The notes: generated by a model from the letters alone, not told the origin. Shown: positions 1-8,399, counted from the stretch's first letter. The stretch: 10,578 bases of DNA from Anaerolineales bacterium UBA3001 (GCA_002346435.1 DDZT01000090.1:1-10578), one strand, 5' to 3'. A program made the numbers and translations.

Positions 1-14
1 GGCTACTCTTATTT

Positions 15-1211
15 TTATATATTACTAGGCAACAAAGCATAAAACTCCGTTGCCTTTACTACATCTTCGAGCCTAACTGAATCGTTGACAGTATGCGCAG
101 TCTCCTCCTCGCCTGGCCCAAATCCAATAGATGGAATTTCAGCCTTGCCAGCCCAATAAATACCGTTAGTAGAAAAATCCCATTTACCGGTATCGGAGTA
201 CGCCAAACCCATCTCACTTCGAGTTGCTTGCCCAGCCAGGCACAACGGATGGTCATCAGGCATCAGCCAAGCAGGAAAATATTTCTCTACTGGATAAACA
301 TATCCTGTATATGAGGGTTCATCATAAAATAATTCTCGGATAATTATTTTATCCCGAGAGTCCCTCGGAATTAGTTGTTTTACCTGATTGAACACATCCT
401 CCCTAGTCTCACCCAACGTCATCCTTCTATCAATCGTAATCACAGCTTGATCCGGCACCGCATTGATGCTTGCAGTTTTTACGTGCATATCAGTAACAGT
501 AATCTTCCCATTACCTAGAAATTCATGTCTGCCAAGCTCAGGCTCAAGTTTGTCTATAGCCTCGACAATAGGCATTAAATTATAAATAGCATTATCGCCA
601 AGATGGTTACTTGCGGCGTGCGCACTTCTGCCACGAGACACTATTTCCATTTCAAGGCGCCCCTTTTGCCCACGATATACTTCCAAATTAGTTGGTTCGC
701 CAATTACCACATAATCAGGCCTTATCATTGGATCGACCTCTACAAAGGTGTTAGCAGCGATGCCGTCGCACCATTCTTCCATATTACCAAAGTACCAAAT
801 AGTCCAATCTTCAAGCAGGCCAAGTTCATGCGCGATAGCCATACCATATATCATTCCTGGAGTACTGCCTTTTTCATCACATGCCCCACGCGCGTATAGC
901 ACTCCATTTTCAATCTTGCCCTTAAAGGGATCCCAATCCCATGAGTCGAGTGATCCAATCCCAACGGTATCGATATGGGAGTCATACACCATAGTCCGCG
1001 AGCCATTACCTACACGACCCATAATGTTACCCATTTTATCGAATTTAATATCATCAAAGCCGAGCCGGTCCATTTCGTTTGCGACTCTTTTTCCAACTTC
1101 GCCAATTTGGCCTTCCATACTTGGTATTGCCACAATCTCACGGAAGAAACGTAGCATTACTTCTCGTGCGTCACGTACTTTGCCTTCTACTCCATTTCGA
1201 TTATCGCCCAT
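15..1211 (-). CDS. M20-family metallohydrolase, YgeY-type
   Basis: This is a 398-residue di-metal amidohydrolase or peptidase of the M20/ArgE/DapE superfamily. It most resembles the YgeY branch, found in purine/ureide and selenium-linked gene clusters. It has no signal peptide, so it should be cytoplasmic. The metal and catalytic residues are all visible: H79-x-D81 (motif SHIDT), D112 in ARGACDEKG, the E145-E146 pair, E172 in GEPT, and a C-terminal H373 in AHTVND. H198 (SAHAA) lies in the lid/dimerisation domain. The length is normal for the family and the gene looks intact. The ATG at 1211 is supported by a GAGGG box eight bases upstream. It lies 39 bases downstream of the 8-oxoguanine deaminase-type gene on the same strand, so the two are probably cotranscribed. 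In E. coli, ygeY sits near ssnA, another amidohydrolase of that superfamily, in a cluster linked to anaerobic purine use. The substrate cannot be read from sequence; an N-acyl amino acid or ureide is plausible. The fold is certain and the YgeY assignment likely. Confidence 0.9.
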   Translation of the reverse strand: MGDNRNGVEGKVRDAREVMLRFFREIVAIPSMEGQIGEVGKRVANEMDRLGFDDIKFDKMGNIMGRVGNGSRTMVYDSHIDTVGIGSLDSWDWDPFKGKIENGVLYARGACDEKGSTPGMIYGMAIAHELGLLEDWTIWYFGNMEEWCDGIAANTFVEVDPMIRPDYVVIGEPTNLEVYRGQKGRLEMEIVSRGRSAHAASNHLGDNAIYNLMPIVEAIDKLEPELGRHEFLGNGKITVTDMHVKTASINAVPDQAVITIDRRMTLGETREDVFNQVKQLIPRDSRDKIIIRELFYDEPSYTGYVYPVEKYFPAWLMPDDHPLCLAGQATRSEMGLAYSDTGKWDFSTNGIYWAGKAEIPSIGFGPGEEETAHTVNDSVRLEDVVKATEFYALLPSNI

Positions 1212-1219
1212 ATCACATA

Positions 1220-1224
1220 CCCTC
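1220..1224 (-). promoter_or_regulatory. Ribosome binding site of the M20 hydrolase gene
   Basis: On the minus strand GAGGG lies eight bases before the ATG at 1211, with an AGGAAA just upstream of it (1226-1231). This is one of only two clear Shine-Dalgarno boxes in the window and it supports the chosen start. An ATG five bases further upstream is followed at once by TGA and is not a competing start. Confidence 0.6.
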
Positions 1225-1250
1225 GTTTCCTGTAAATTAGTGTTTACTGT

Positions 1251-2636
1251 TCACGACATCATAATACCGCTAATTTCGTTGTGTCGTTTTACTATCTTAT
1301 CCATGTTCATGGTGCGCAACATACCATCTTGCACTACAACTTTACCGTTCACTACCACCAAGTCAACATTGTGGCTCGCGCAAAGCACAGCAGCGGCAAC
1401 AGGGTCATTCAAAGCCCCAGCGTAGTGCACCTTATTCATATTTATTGCAAAAAGGTCACCGCACTTACCCACTTCGACCGCGCCGATATCTTGCCGGCCG
1501 AGGGCCGCCGCACCACCAATAGTGCCTATTTCTAATGCTTCTCTTGCAGTAAAGTGACCACCATAAGTATTTATCTTCTGTTCGTCTGGCTCCAATGCAT
1601 CCGCCAACCGCGCCAGTAACATTGCTTGTCGCACCTCTGACAACATATGCCCACCATCATTCGATGCACTTCCATCAACCCCCAGCCCAACATCTACTCC
1701 GTAGTTAAGCATATGCCGTATCGGAGGTATTCCTGAAGCCAACCTCATATTAGATGACGGGCAATGTGCGACTGCCATTCCATTTTGGGCCAACGCCTTG
1801 ATATCATTACTGCAACAATGGACCATATGCGCAAACCACACATCACTATCGTCCCAACCTAGATCCATTACATATTCCAGAGGTCGCTTACCAAATCTTT
1901 CTAAACAGAATACTTCCTCATCTTTTGTTTCAGCTAAGTGCGTATGCATCCTTACGCCATACGCCCTAGCCATGGACGCAGTCTCGATCATTAGGTCAGA
2001 GCTAACTGAGAAAGGAGAGCACGGAGCAAGACCCACGTGAAGCATCGACCCTATTTCTGGATTGTGATATTCCTCAATCAATCTCTGAGAGTCGCGAAGT
2101 ATCACAGTCTCCTCTTCCACCAAACTATCCGGCGGCAGCCCGCCACTTGATTCGCCCAAACTCATGGAGCCTCTAGTCGGATGAAACCGCATGCCTATTT
2201 CAGAAGCAGCCCTTATCGTATCATCAAGAGTTGCTCCATTAGGATACATATACAAATGATCAGAAGCGGAAGTGCATCCCGACAGCAGTAACTCCGCCAA
2301 CCCAACTAACGTCGATATATATACGGCCTCACCATCCATTCTACCCCAAATAGGATACAGTGTTCGCAACCACTCGAATAGCCCAGAATTTTGGGCTCCA
2401 GGCACAGCCCTTGTAAGAGTCTGATAGAGATGATGATGCGTGTTGATAAGTCCTGGAAAAACTATATAGTCCGATAGGTCTAACGTATAACTCGCCTTGC
2501 TTTCAATCAGATCACTATCATCACCGATCGTATCAATCATTCCGTTACGAATTACAACATTCACATCGGACAGTTCGGAACGCTCTTCATCCATAGTAAC
2601 AAGCACCCCTATGTTTTTTAGAACAAGATCGGACAT
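1251..2636 (-). CDS. 8-oxoguanine deaminase-type amidohydrolase
   Basis: This 461-residue cytoplasmic metal-dependent deaminase belongs to the amidohydrolase superfamily (AtzB/TrzN/SsnA/guanine-deaminase group). It best fits 8-oxoguanine deaminase, which converts 8-oxoguanine to urate and ammonia. The N- and C-terminal parts form the usual small beta-sandwich around a TIM barrel. The HxH metal pair is H67/H69 in NTHHHLYQ. Further ligand or catalytic motifs follow in order: HTHLAETKDE (His ligand and general acid Glu), FAHMVHC (His), and GLGVDGSASNDGGH (Asp ligand). The stretches NTHHHLYQTLTRAVPGAQ and VDGSASNDGGHML are, from memory, typical of the 8-oxoguanine deaminase clade. Other superfamily deaminases (SsnA, triazine hydrolases, S-adenosylhomocysteine deaminase) remain possible. 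The length is normal and no motif is missing. It is the first gene of a two-gene unit with the M20 hydrolase. No Shine-Dalgarno box precedes the ATG at 2636, but a promoter ends six bases before it, suggesting a leaderless mRNA. Confidence 0.88.
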   Translation of the reverse strand: MSDLVLKNIGVLVTMDEERSELSDVNVVIRNGMIDTIGDDSDLIESKASYTLDLSDYIVFPGLINTHHHLYQTLTRAVPGAQNSGLFEWLRTLYPIWGRMDGEAVYISTLVGLAELLLSGCTSASDHLYMYPNGATLDDTIRAASEIGMRFHPTRGSMSLGESSGGLPPDSLVEEETVILRDSQRLIEEYHNPEIGSMLHVGLAPCSPFSVSSDLMIETASMARAYGVRMHTHLAETKDEEVFCLERFGKRPLEYVMDLGWDDSDVWFAHMVHCCSNDIKALAQNGMAVAHCPSSNMRLASGIPPIRHMLNYGVDVGLGVDGSASNDGGHMLSEVRQAMLLARLADALEPDEQKINTYGGHFTAREALEIGTIGGAAALGRQDIGAVEVGKCGDLFAINMNKVHYAGALNDPVAAAVLCASHNVDLVVVNGKVVVQDGMLRTMNMDKIVKRHNEISGIMMS

Positions 2637-2642
2637 ATACCG

Positions 2643-2670
2643 AGTTTACCGCAAATATATTCCGTGTCAA
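2643..2670 (-). promoter_or_regulatory. Sigma70-type promoter of the purine-catabolism unit, leaderless geometry
   Basis: On the minus strand a perfect TTGACA (-35, at 2665-2670) is followed by 16 bases and then TAAACT (-10, at 2643-2648, four of six matches to TATAAT). Only six bases separate the -10 from the ATG at 2636. Transcription would therefore start at or next to the initiator A, giving a leaderless message, which agrees with the lack of a Shine-Dalgarno box there. The call rests on consensus matching alone. Confidence 0.55.
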
Positions 2671-2697
2671 AGTATAATTTTTGAAAATGCACTAAAC

Positions 2698-2715
2698 TAG
2701 GTATATCGATAGGTA
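2698..2715. repeat. Direct TAGGTA repeats flanking a TATCGATA palindrome
   Basis: TAGGTA occurs at 2698-2703 and 2710-2715, a 12-base period, with the palindrome TATCGATA at 2704-2711 between and overlapping them. They lie about 30-45 bases upstream of the -35 of the deaminase promoter, a position suited to a regulator. Such short repeats in A+T-rich DNA may be chance, so this is only a candidate operator. Confidence 0.2.
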
Positions 2716-2767
2716 GCCGACAAGACCATAATTTTGTATCATTGACTTATATCTAACATCTTACTAT

Positions 2768-3349
2768 ATGAAACCAAACATTCCCGATCCCACGCAGATA
2801 TTTACAATCAACCTGCGTGGAAAAATTCTCAGGCTCTTACTATTAATTACTGTAGTAACCTCTACAATCGGGATTTTTATTTACCGGGACAATCTTGAGT
2901 CCCTTAGCCAGTATGGGTATTTAGGCGTTTTTATTGTAAATCTAGTCGCTAGCGGAACAATACTCCTACCAGCACCTGGAGCCTTGTTTACCTACGCAAT
3001 CGGTGCTCTACTCAATCCTCCTATTGTAGCTCTCGCATCAGCAGCCGGTGCATCATTAGGCGAGCTCAGTGGCTACGCAGCAGGAGTTTCCGGACAAGCG
3101 GTAATAGGGAACACAAGACTATATAGGTACCTCCACACTTTAATGGAAACCCACACTAAATTTACTAATCTCATATTATTTATTGCTGCCAGTATACCCA
3201 ATCCTTTTTTCGATTTAGTCGGTATGGCATCAGGAGCACTAAGATTGCCGATATTACGTTTTTTATCAATAACTTTTCTTGGAAACCTTCTAAAGATGCT
3301 GTCAATCGCCTACGCCGGGCATTACTCACTACAGTGGTTCATCAAATAA
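2768..3349 (+). CDS. Small VTT/DedA-like membrane protein
   Basis: This is a 193-residue integral membrane protein resembling the VTT (SNARE-associated, DedA/YqaA/TVP38) family. A first hydrophobic segment spans about residues 20-39. It is followed by the charged stretch YRDNLES and then the VTT core, with P68-x-P70 in a probable re-entrant region, a glycine-spaced helix motif (G94, G98, G102-Y103, G106), and a late motif PNPFFDLVGMASGAL. Two more hydrophobic segments close the protein. DedA-like proteins are implicated in lipid-carrier flipping and envelope homeostasis, while YqaA-like ones are poorly characterised, so the substrate is unknown. It is the only plus-strand gene here, transcribed away from the deaminase and converging on the SulP gene with 30 bases between stop codons. 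No Shine-Dalgarno box precedes the ATG and no other Met occurs before the VTT core. A functional link to its neighbours is not evident. Confidence 0.78.
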   Translation: MKPNIPDPTQIFTINLRGKILRLLLLITVVTSTIGIFIYRDNLESLSQYGYLGVFIVNLVASGTILLPAPGALFTYAIGALLNPPIVALASAAGASLGELSGYAAGVSGQAVIGNTRLYRYLHTLMETHTKFTNLILFIAASIPNPFFDLVGMASGALRLPILRFLSITFLGNLLKMLSIAYAGHYSLQWFIK

Positions 3350-3379
3350 TTTTTAGGCACAAATACCCTACCCAGTATC

Positions 3380-5545
3380 TTACCTCTGGAAAATAATCTT
3401 GTAGCCAGCAGCCTCCCAACCCAGCATCCCACCACCCAATACTCTTACATGTTGGTATCCCAAAGTATTCATCATATGCGCTGCCCGTAATGACCGTCTG
3501 CCCGATCTGCACACAAGGTACACATTCGCATCCTTCGAGACATCTTCAATGCCTTTCATAAGGTGAGTAATGGGAAGATTCGATGAGCCTGGAATGCGAA
3601 TTCTTTTATACTCGTCTTTTTCTCTTACATCAAAAACTAGTATCTCTCCTGACTCGGCACCAATTACACTATGCAAGTCCTGCGCCGAGCAATAATCAAC
3701 ATCATACTCTTTTACCTCAACTGCTATCGACGAATTGCCGATATCACCCGATTTTATAATCGGCTGGCATTCAGCGAATACCCGGACATTACAATGATAT
3801 TTACATATGCCATAGTCAAGTACATTATGAAACAAATGGCTTACTGCATCCTCGCGGGACAGCAAATTATCCTTACCTAAATATTGAATAAATCCGCTGG
3901 CTTCCATCATATCAACTACCTGCGGCCTAGCACCTACTAAATATACGTCACCATTCCTTTCGCGATATCTACGAACGACGGACTCAAGCATATGTATCCC
4001 GCTTACGTCACATTTGTCCACCAAATGTAAACGTAACAAGAGCAAATACTGATCAGGATGTTGCTCTGAATTGAGGCGTATCGCATTCTCAACATGATGA
4101 ACAGCTCCAAAATACAAAGAGCCCTCAATCGCTATCATCCCAAGCTGCGGACACACAGACCGTTCATCTTCAGCCAGAAAATACCGAAAATTATCATCTG
4201 GCACTACCGGCCAAACACGGGGAGTAGCTGACTGTACCAGGTATTGGGCGAATGAAACTAGCATGCCAGCCAGCACTGCGAATTCCAGCGGTAAAAATAA
4301 AGTTGCCATAAACGTCACAATCATAATGATGGTATCCCCATTTGAGGACCTAAAGATCCGAGCGATCTCTACTCTATTTACCATTCTCCATGCAGTAACA
4401 ATGAGTACGCAAGCAAGCCCTGCACGAGGCAGATAACTAGCGAACGGGCCAAATATCATGATGGCCACAAGCACCCATACCCCAGCATAAACCCCCGACA
4501 TGGCTGTACGGCCTCCACTCGAGTAATTAACCACGGTTCGAGTGAATGAACCCGAGCAAGAATAGCCACTAAACAACCCTGCAAATATATTCGATAGCCC
4601 CTGGCCAACAAACTCTTGGTTACTATCTATACGTTGTCCGCTCTCAGCTGCCACTGACCGTGAAATAGAAATGGCCTCTACTAATCCGATGGCCGACACT
4701 GCCAGCGCTCCTGTGGAAAGCTTACCTACCAATTCAAGGTCGAGTATCGGAATATTTGCAATTGGAGGTAACTGCCGCGGGAGTTCACCTAAAACTACGA
4801 CATCTTGCTCTTGTAGTCCAAATGTCACTACTACCAAAGCGGATACTACCATACCGACAAATGTTATTGGCATTCCAGTTTTAATGGTTCCAACACCAAT
4901 CATCACACCTAATGTCACTAACCCCAAAATAAGGCTTGGCGGATGTATTCCCGCCGAACCCTCACCAATTTGTAGCAGTATATTGTATACGCCCGGCACA
5001 TGATCTACTGGAATTCTTAATAGATGAGGCAACTGACTTACAGCAATCAATATTCCAGCACCAGCTGTAAACCCAGTGATAACTGAATCTGAAACAAAAT
5101 TAACCAAGACGCCCATGTGAGCAACGCCCACTAGTATCTGTATGATGCCGACCATAACCGCCATAAGCCCAGCCGCCACAATAAATTCATACGAACCAGT
5201 TTCAGCAACAGTCAGCAAAGAATAAAACATAAGGAGGGATACTGCATTAGTTGGTCCGGTCTGTAGATGGTACGAACTACCCCACAGACTACCAACGATA
5301 GACGCCACCACTGCAGCGTATAAACCCATGTATGGCGGCAGGCCAGCGATAAGCGCATAAGCAATCGCCTGCGGAGTCAAAACAACTGCTACATTTAATC
5401 CAGCAACAATATCCGCCCGTAAATCTGAAGGTCTATAATCATTAATAACGTGTATCGGTCTCGCGAAGAATTGAGGAATATCACGTATCCCACCCACAAT
5501 CCAATCGAAAGCCACGTTACCATTTAGCGCATTGCCGTTTTTCAT
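3380..5545 (-). CDS. SulP anion permease with STAS and rhodanese domains
   Basis: This 721-residue inner-membrane transporter of the SulP/SLC26 family has an added sulfurtransferase domain. Residues about 30-450 form the transmembrane domain, with the SulP motif TPQAIAYALIAGLPP and the later SCSGSFTRTVVNYSSGGRT. A STAS domain follows at about 460-575, with the DVSG site (S515) where other STAS proteins can be phosphorylated. A linker with three cysteines (C581, C585, C593) leads to a rhodanese domain at about 618-718. The rhodanese is probably active: D639 and R641 precede a CRSGRRS loop whose nucleophile is C679. SulP proteins carry sulfate, bicarbonate or other anions. Sulfate or another sulfur oxyanion is inferred here from the rhodanese and the upstream molybdoenzyme. 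The gene starts 22 bases after the molybdoenzyme stop and is the last of the operon. Its start has only a poorly placed AGG two bases upstream, so translation may depend on coupling. Direction of transport is unknown. Confidence 0.92.
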   Translation of the reverse strand: MKNGNALNGNVAFDWIVGGIRDIPQFFARPIHVINDYRPSDLRADIVAGLNVAVVLTPQAIAYALIAGLPPYMGLYAAVVASIVGSLWGSSYHLQTGPTNAVSLLMFYSLLTVAETGSYEFIVAAGLMAVMVGIIQILVGVAHMGVLVNFVSDSVITGFTAGAGILIAVSQLPHLLRIPVDHVPGVYNILLQIGEGSAGIHPPSLILGLVTLGVMIGVGTIKTGMPITFVGMVVSALVVVTFGLQEQDVVVLGELPRQLPPIANIPILDLELVGKLSTGALAVSAIGLVEAISISRSVAAESGQRIDSNQEFVGQGLSNIFAGLFSGYSCSGSFTRTVVNYSSGGRTAMSGVYAGVWVLVAIMIFGPFASYLPRAGLACVLIVTAWRMVNRVEIARIFRSSNGDTIIMIVTFMATLFLPLEFAVLAGMLVSFAQYLVQSATPRVWPVVPDDNFRYFLAEDERSVCPQLGMIAIEGSLYFGAVHHVENAIRLNSEQHPDQYLLLLRLHLVDKCDVSGIHMLESVVRRYRERNGDVYLVGARPQVVDMMEASGFIQYLGKDNLLSREDAVSHLFHNVLDYGICKYHCNVRVFAECQPIIKSGDIGNSSIAVEVKEYDVDYCSAQDLHSVIGAESGEILVFDVREKDEYKRIRIPGSSNLPITHLMKGIEDVSKDANVYLVCRSGRRSLRAAHMMNTLGYQHVRVLGGGMLGWEAAGYKIIFQR

Positions 5546-5567
5546 AACCTATTATCAACTCACTGTA

Positions 5568-8399
5568 TCACGGAAGGTCATACGCCTCTTCCACAGGTCT
5601 AAGCGGTCGGTTGAACCACAAGGGACGACGTCTTCCATCAGGGCTATGGGTTGCTGCCGGCTTAACCATTTTCATCCATTTTTTGTAAACTGCCGCCGAC
5701 TTATTTGTATCTACATAAACATCACCAGCCTTATCATCAGTTCTGGCTACTTCAACACTAATTGCTTTCTGGTGCCAGCAGTGACCACCACTAATTGGGT
5801 CGGGATGGACGCCATGGGTCAAATTTTGTGGTACCCCTACGTTTTGCCACCAAATGCGTTCTGTGTCGGGATCTTCAGACACCCACGACGTTGCACCTCG
5901 AATAACCGACAGCTTATAAATACCATCACCGTCAGTATTGATCGAGACCAGATTACTCATACCTGGACCAACACCGTCAGCATCACCTTCTCTCCAGCGA
6001 CCGAGATGATGACTAAGCGCTATCACACCAGGCTTTACTGCTTCAGTTATCCACACACCATCAACAAAATATCCAATTTCAGTTTCAACACGAACTAAAT
6101 TACCCTCAACGATACCTCGCTTCTTAGCGTCCACTGGATTCATCCAGATAGGATTTTTGTGACTAATCTCATACAACCATTTTGCGTTAGCGCTCCGAGT
6201 GTGTATCAACGTAGGCAATCGAAAATTCGGAAGCAATAGCATTTGCCCATTTTCAGTATCAATATTATCCCTATGCACATGACTTTTTAGTTGCCATGGG
6301 ATCACATGACACAATTCTTCCCATCCCCAATCTGATATAGTGCTGCTAAAAAACTCAAGCTTTCTACTAGGAGTATCAAACCCGCGTAAGTATTTATCGC
6401 CATTATCAACCCCAACTGATTTTCCGTTACAATACACCACGCCGTTTTTACTTATGTATTCACTATTACCCGGGAGCACTTCCTCAAACGGTCTTACGGT
6501 ACCTGATTCAATCTCAAATGCGCCATACTTTTTCATATAGTCTAGCGCGCTCAATCCTTCTTTCTTTGCCGCCTCGGGAAGCCCGGGTACACTGTTCTCA
6601 AAGATCCATCTATAGTAATCATCCTGGGAGTAAGTCTCTCCCTTACGGTACGGGCTTTCGAACCATTGTTTTATTCCTAGACTACCATCCACGTCCATAC
6701 GAACTGACAGTTCCGTCCAAAACTCATTTTCTTCCCATACTTCACCAGGATTGCTTTCGATACTGCTATCACAATTAATTCCGGCCCTTTCCATTGCTAC
6801 CCTAATTACAGGCTGCCGAAACGCTATCCACTTACCAGCATGGGTCTCCTGGCTAACGAGATCGTGCCTCTCGCTAGCGTGCCCCATAGGCAAAACGTAA
6901 TCCGCATAAACAGCTGTCTCATTCCAAGTTGGAGTTAATGCAACAAAGCACTTTATTTTATCAGTATCCTGTAACATCTCCATCCACATAAATCCATCAG
7001 GGTTAGTCCACACAGGATTGTATACACGCGTGAAGTAGACATCTACTTCGCCACGTCCTTCACTCAAAAAATGCGGTAGCAAATAACTCATCTCGTACGA
7101 CGCCAACGGCCATTCTTGGGGCATTTGTAATTCATTCCAAGCGTTAAATGGCGGAGGACTAGACATTGGCTTTGGCACAAACTTATTCCAAACATTCGCT
7201 GCCACACCACCACTGGTACCAATACTTCCCGTTAGTACATTAAGGAAAAATAAACACCTAGCTACTTGCCATCCGCCGAGATTACCAATGCTCGCACTTC
7301 TCCATGTATGAGATGCCAGTCTTCCTTCGCATTCAGAAACAAACCTAGCAGCTTCTTTGATCCTATCTACGGGAATGTGCGCTTCCTCTGACGCTCGTTC
7401 AAATGTGTATTCGCGATATAATGACGAGAGCAAATTTTCGAAATCCTCGAAACAATATTCACTGCTATTCCGGCGCCGAAAACTAAACCCCTCTAGTGGC
7501 AGCTTACCAGTAGATGCAGCATCCAGAGTCTCTTGCCAGTTAACCCAGTCACGCATAAACTCTCTGTCATATAGCTTGTTCTGGATTATATAATTAGCTA
7601 TAGCTAATAACACATACTGTTCACTACCTGGCCAAGTCGGAAGCCAGACATCGCTCTTACTAGCCGTATTGCTTAGCCGCGGGTCCATTGTAATGATTTT
7701 AGCCCCTTCCATTTGGGCTTCGATAATTCTTTGCGCGTGGGGATTAAAATAATGCCCTGTTTCCAAATGGCTGGATATCAGCAATATTACTTTAGCGTTA
7801 CTATAATCAGGACTCGGTCTGTCAAATCCTCCCCACGTATAGTAACCAAATCTTGCGCCGGATGAACAAATATTTGTATGGCTATTGTGCCCATCTACAC
7901 CCCATGCGGTTATGCACCTGTTAGTGTAGTGATCATCACCTGGCCGTCCAACATGATACATAATTCCATCCCGACGCTCCTTTCTGCTAGATCTCATTTT
8001 TGCGCTGATTTCGTTCAAAGCATCGTCCCAGGATATCCTCTCCCATTTTCCATCACCCCGTTTACCAACTCTTTTCATCGGATAGAGTATCCGGTCAGGA
8101 TCATTTATCTGGTTATGGGTAGCCGGACCTTTGGCACAATTGCGCCCCCGACTCCCCGGATGCATTGGGTTGCCTTCGAATTTGCGTACCTCATATGTAT
8201 CCTTGTCTACGTACGCCAAGAGCCCACAACCACTCTCACAGTTAAAGCACACTGTCGGTACTAGCGTGTAGTCCCTTTTTTCCTTACGCGGCCAGGATTT
8301 ACTATCATATTCAGACCAATCATTCCACATATCAGGTGGAGGATAACTGCTGAGTCTCCCATCAGACTGTTGAACATGTATCATTTTCGGCTTTTTCAT
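5568..8399 (-). CDS. Molybdopterin oxidoreductase, Tat-less, SoeA/PsrA-like
   Basis: This is the 943-residue catalytic subunit of a DMSO-reductase-superfamily enzyme binding Mo-bis(pyranopterin guanine dinucleotide) and one [4Fe-4S] cluster. The cluster ligands are C51, C54, C58 and C88 (C-x2-C-x3-C-x29-C), followed by the conserved K90. The central molybdopterin domain spans about 103-700 and the C-terminal dinucleotide-binding domain about 721-885, with SHHLGRW near residue 796. The likely Mo ligand is C178 in HTNICSSGARFGY, the position of the ligand Cys in the polysulfide/thiosulfate reductase and SoeA group. The N-terminus has no twin-arginine motif and no hydrophobic stretch, so the protein should stay in the cytoplasm, as SoeA does and PsrA/PhsA do not. 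It lies 19 bases after the ferredoxin-NrfD gene, its evident electron partner, and 22 bases before the SulP gene. A GGTGA box six bases upstream supports the start. The substrate is not readable: sulfite or another sulfur compound is inferred from context, and formate or arsenic oxyanions cannot be excluded. Confidence 0.9.
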   Translation of the reverse strand: MKKPKMIHVQQSDGRLSSYPPPDMWNDWSEYDSKSWPRKEKRDYTLVPTVCFNCESGCGLLAYVDKDTYEVRKFEGNPMHPGSRGRNCAKGPATHNQINDPDRILYPMKRVGKRGDGKWERISWDDALNEISAKMRSSRKERRDGIMYHVGRPGDDHYTNRCITAWGVDGHNSHTNICSSGARFGYYTWGGFDRPSPDYSNAKVILLISSHLETGHYFNPHAQRIIEAQMEGAKIITMDPRLSNTASKSDVWLPTWPGSEQYVLLAIANYIIQNKLYDREFMRDWVNWQETLDAASTGKLPLEGFSFRRRNSSEYCFEDFENLLSSLYREYTFERASEEAHIPVDRIKEAARFVSECEGRLASHTWRSASIGNLGGWQVARCLFFLNVLTGSIGTSGGVAANVWNKFVPKPMSSPPPFNAWNELQMPQEWPLASYEMSYLLPHFLSEGRGEVDVYFTRVYNPVWTNPDGFMWMEMLQDTDKIKCFVALTPTWNETAVYADYVLPMGHASERHDLVSQETHAGKWIAFRQPVIRVAMERAGINCDSSIESNPGEVWEENEFWTELSVRMDVDGSLGIKQWFESPYRKGETYSQDDYYRWIFENSVPGLPEAAKKEGLSALDYMKKYGAFEIESGTVRPFEEVLPGNSEYISKNGVVYCNGKSVGVDNGDKYLRGFDTPSRKLEFFSSTISDWGWEELCHVIPWQLKSHVHRDNIDTENGQMLLLPNFRLPTLIHTRSANAKWLYEISHKNPIWMNPVDAKKRGIVEGNLVRVETEIGYFVDGVWITEAVKPGVIALSHHLGRWREGDADGVGPGMSNLVSINTDGDGIYKLSVIRGATSWVSEDPDTERIWWQNVGVPQNLTHGVHPDPISGGHCWHQKAISVEVARTDDKAGDVYVDTNKSAAVYKKWMKMVKPAATHSPDGRRRPLWFNRPLRPVEEAYDLP

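Larger units (their letters stand above)
2637..2767. other. Divergent intergenic region
   Basis: This stretch of 131 bases separates the deaminase gene (minus strand) from the VTT gene (plus strand), and both must be initiated from here or nearby. The minus strand has a convincing promoter against the deaminase start. On the plus strand there is a perfect TATAAT at 2673-2678 with no matching -35, and a TTGAAA at 2681-2686 with a weak TATATC 15 bases on. I see no convincing plus-strand promoter and no Shine-Dalgarno box before the ATG at 2768. Two direct TAGGTA repeats flank a TATCGATA palindrome at its centre. There is no small ORF or RNA-like hairpin I would defend. Confidence 0.6.

Noticed and set aside
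748..1425. A 225-codon plus-strand open frame
   Set aside because: It lies antisense to the M20 hydrolase and the end of the deaminase gene, both with full catalytic motifs, and its translation is a Ser/Pro/Ile-rich shadow with no recognisable fold.
2742..2770. TTGACT, 17 bases, TATATG as a plus-strand promoter for the VTT gene
   Set aside because: The -10 overlaps the ATG, so transcription would begin inside the gene, and no alternative downstream Met precedes the VTT core.
3350..3379. Possible shared terminator between the convergent VTT and SulP genes
   Set aside because: Only a four-base ATAC/GTAT stem with an eight-base loop is present, too weak to call even with the nearby T-rich stretch.
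5532..6098. A 188-codon plus-strand open frame
   Set aside because: It is antisense to the conserved dinucleotide-binding domain of the molybdoenzyme and its translation shows no domain or promoter.
5568..8399. Reading the molybdoenzyme as a periplasmic polysulfide or thiosulfate reductase
   Set aside because: The enzyme has no twin-arginine or hydrophobic N-terminus, its start is supported by a GGTGA box, and the fused partner cannot be exported.
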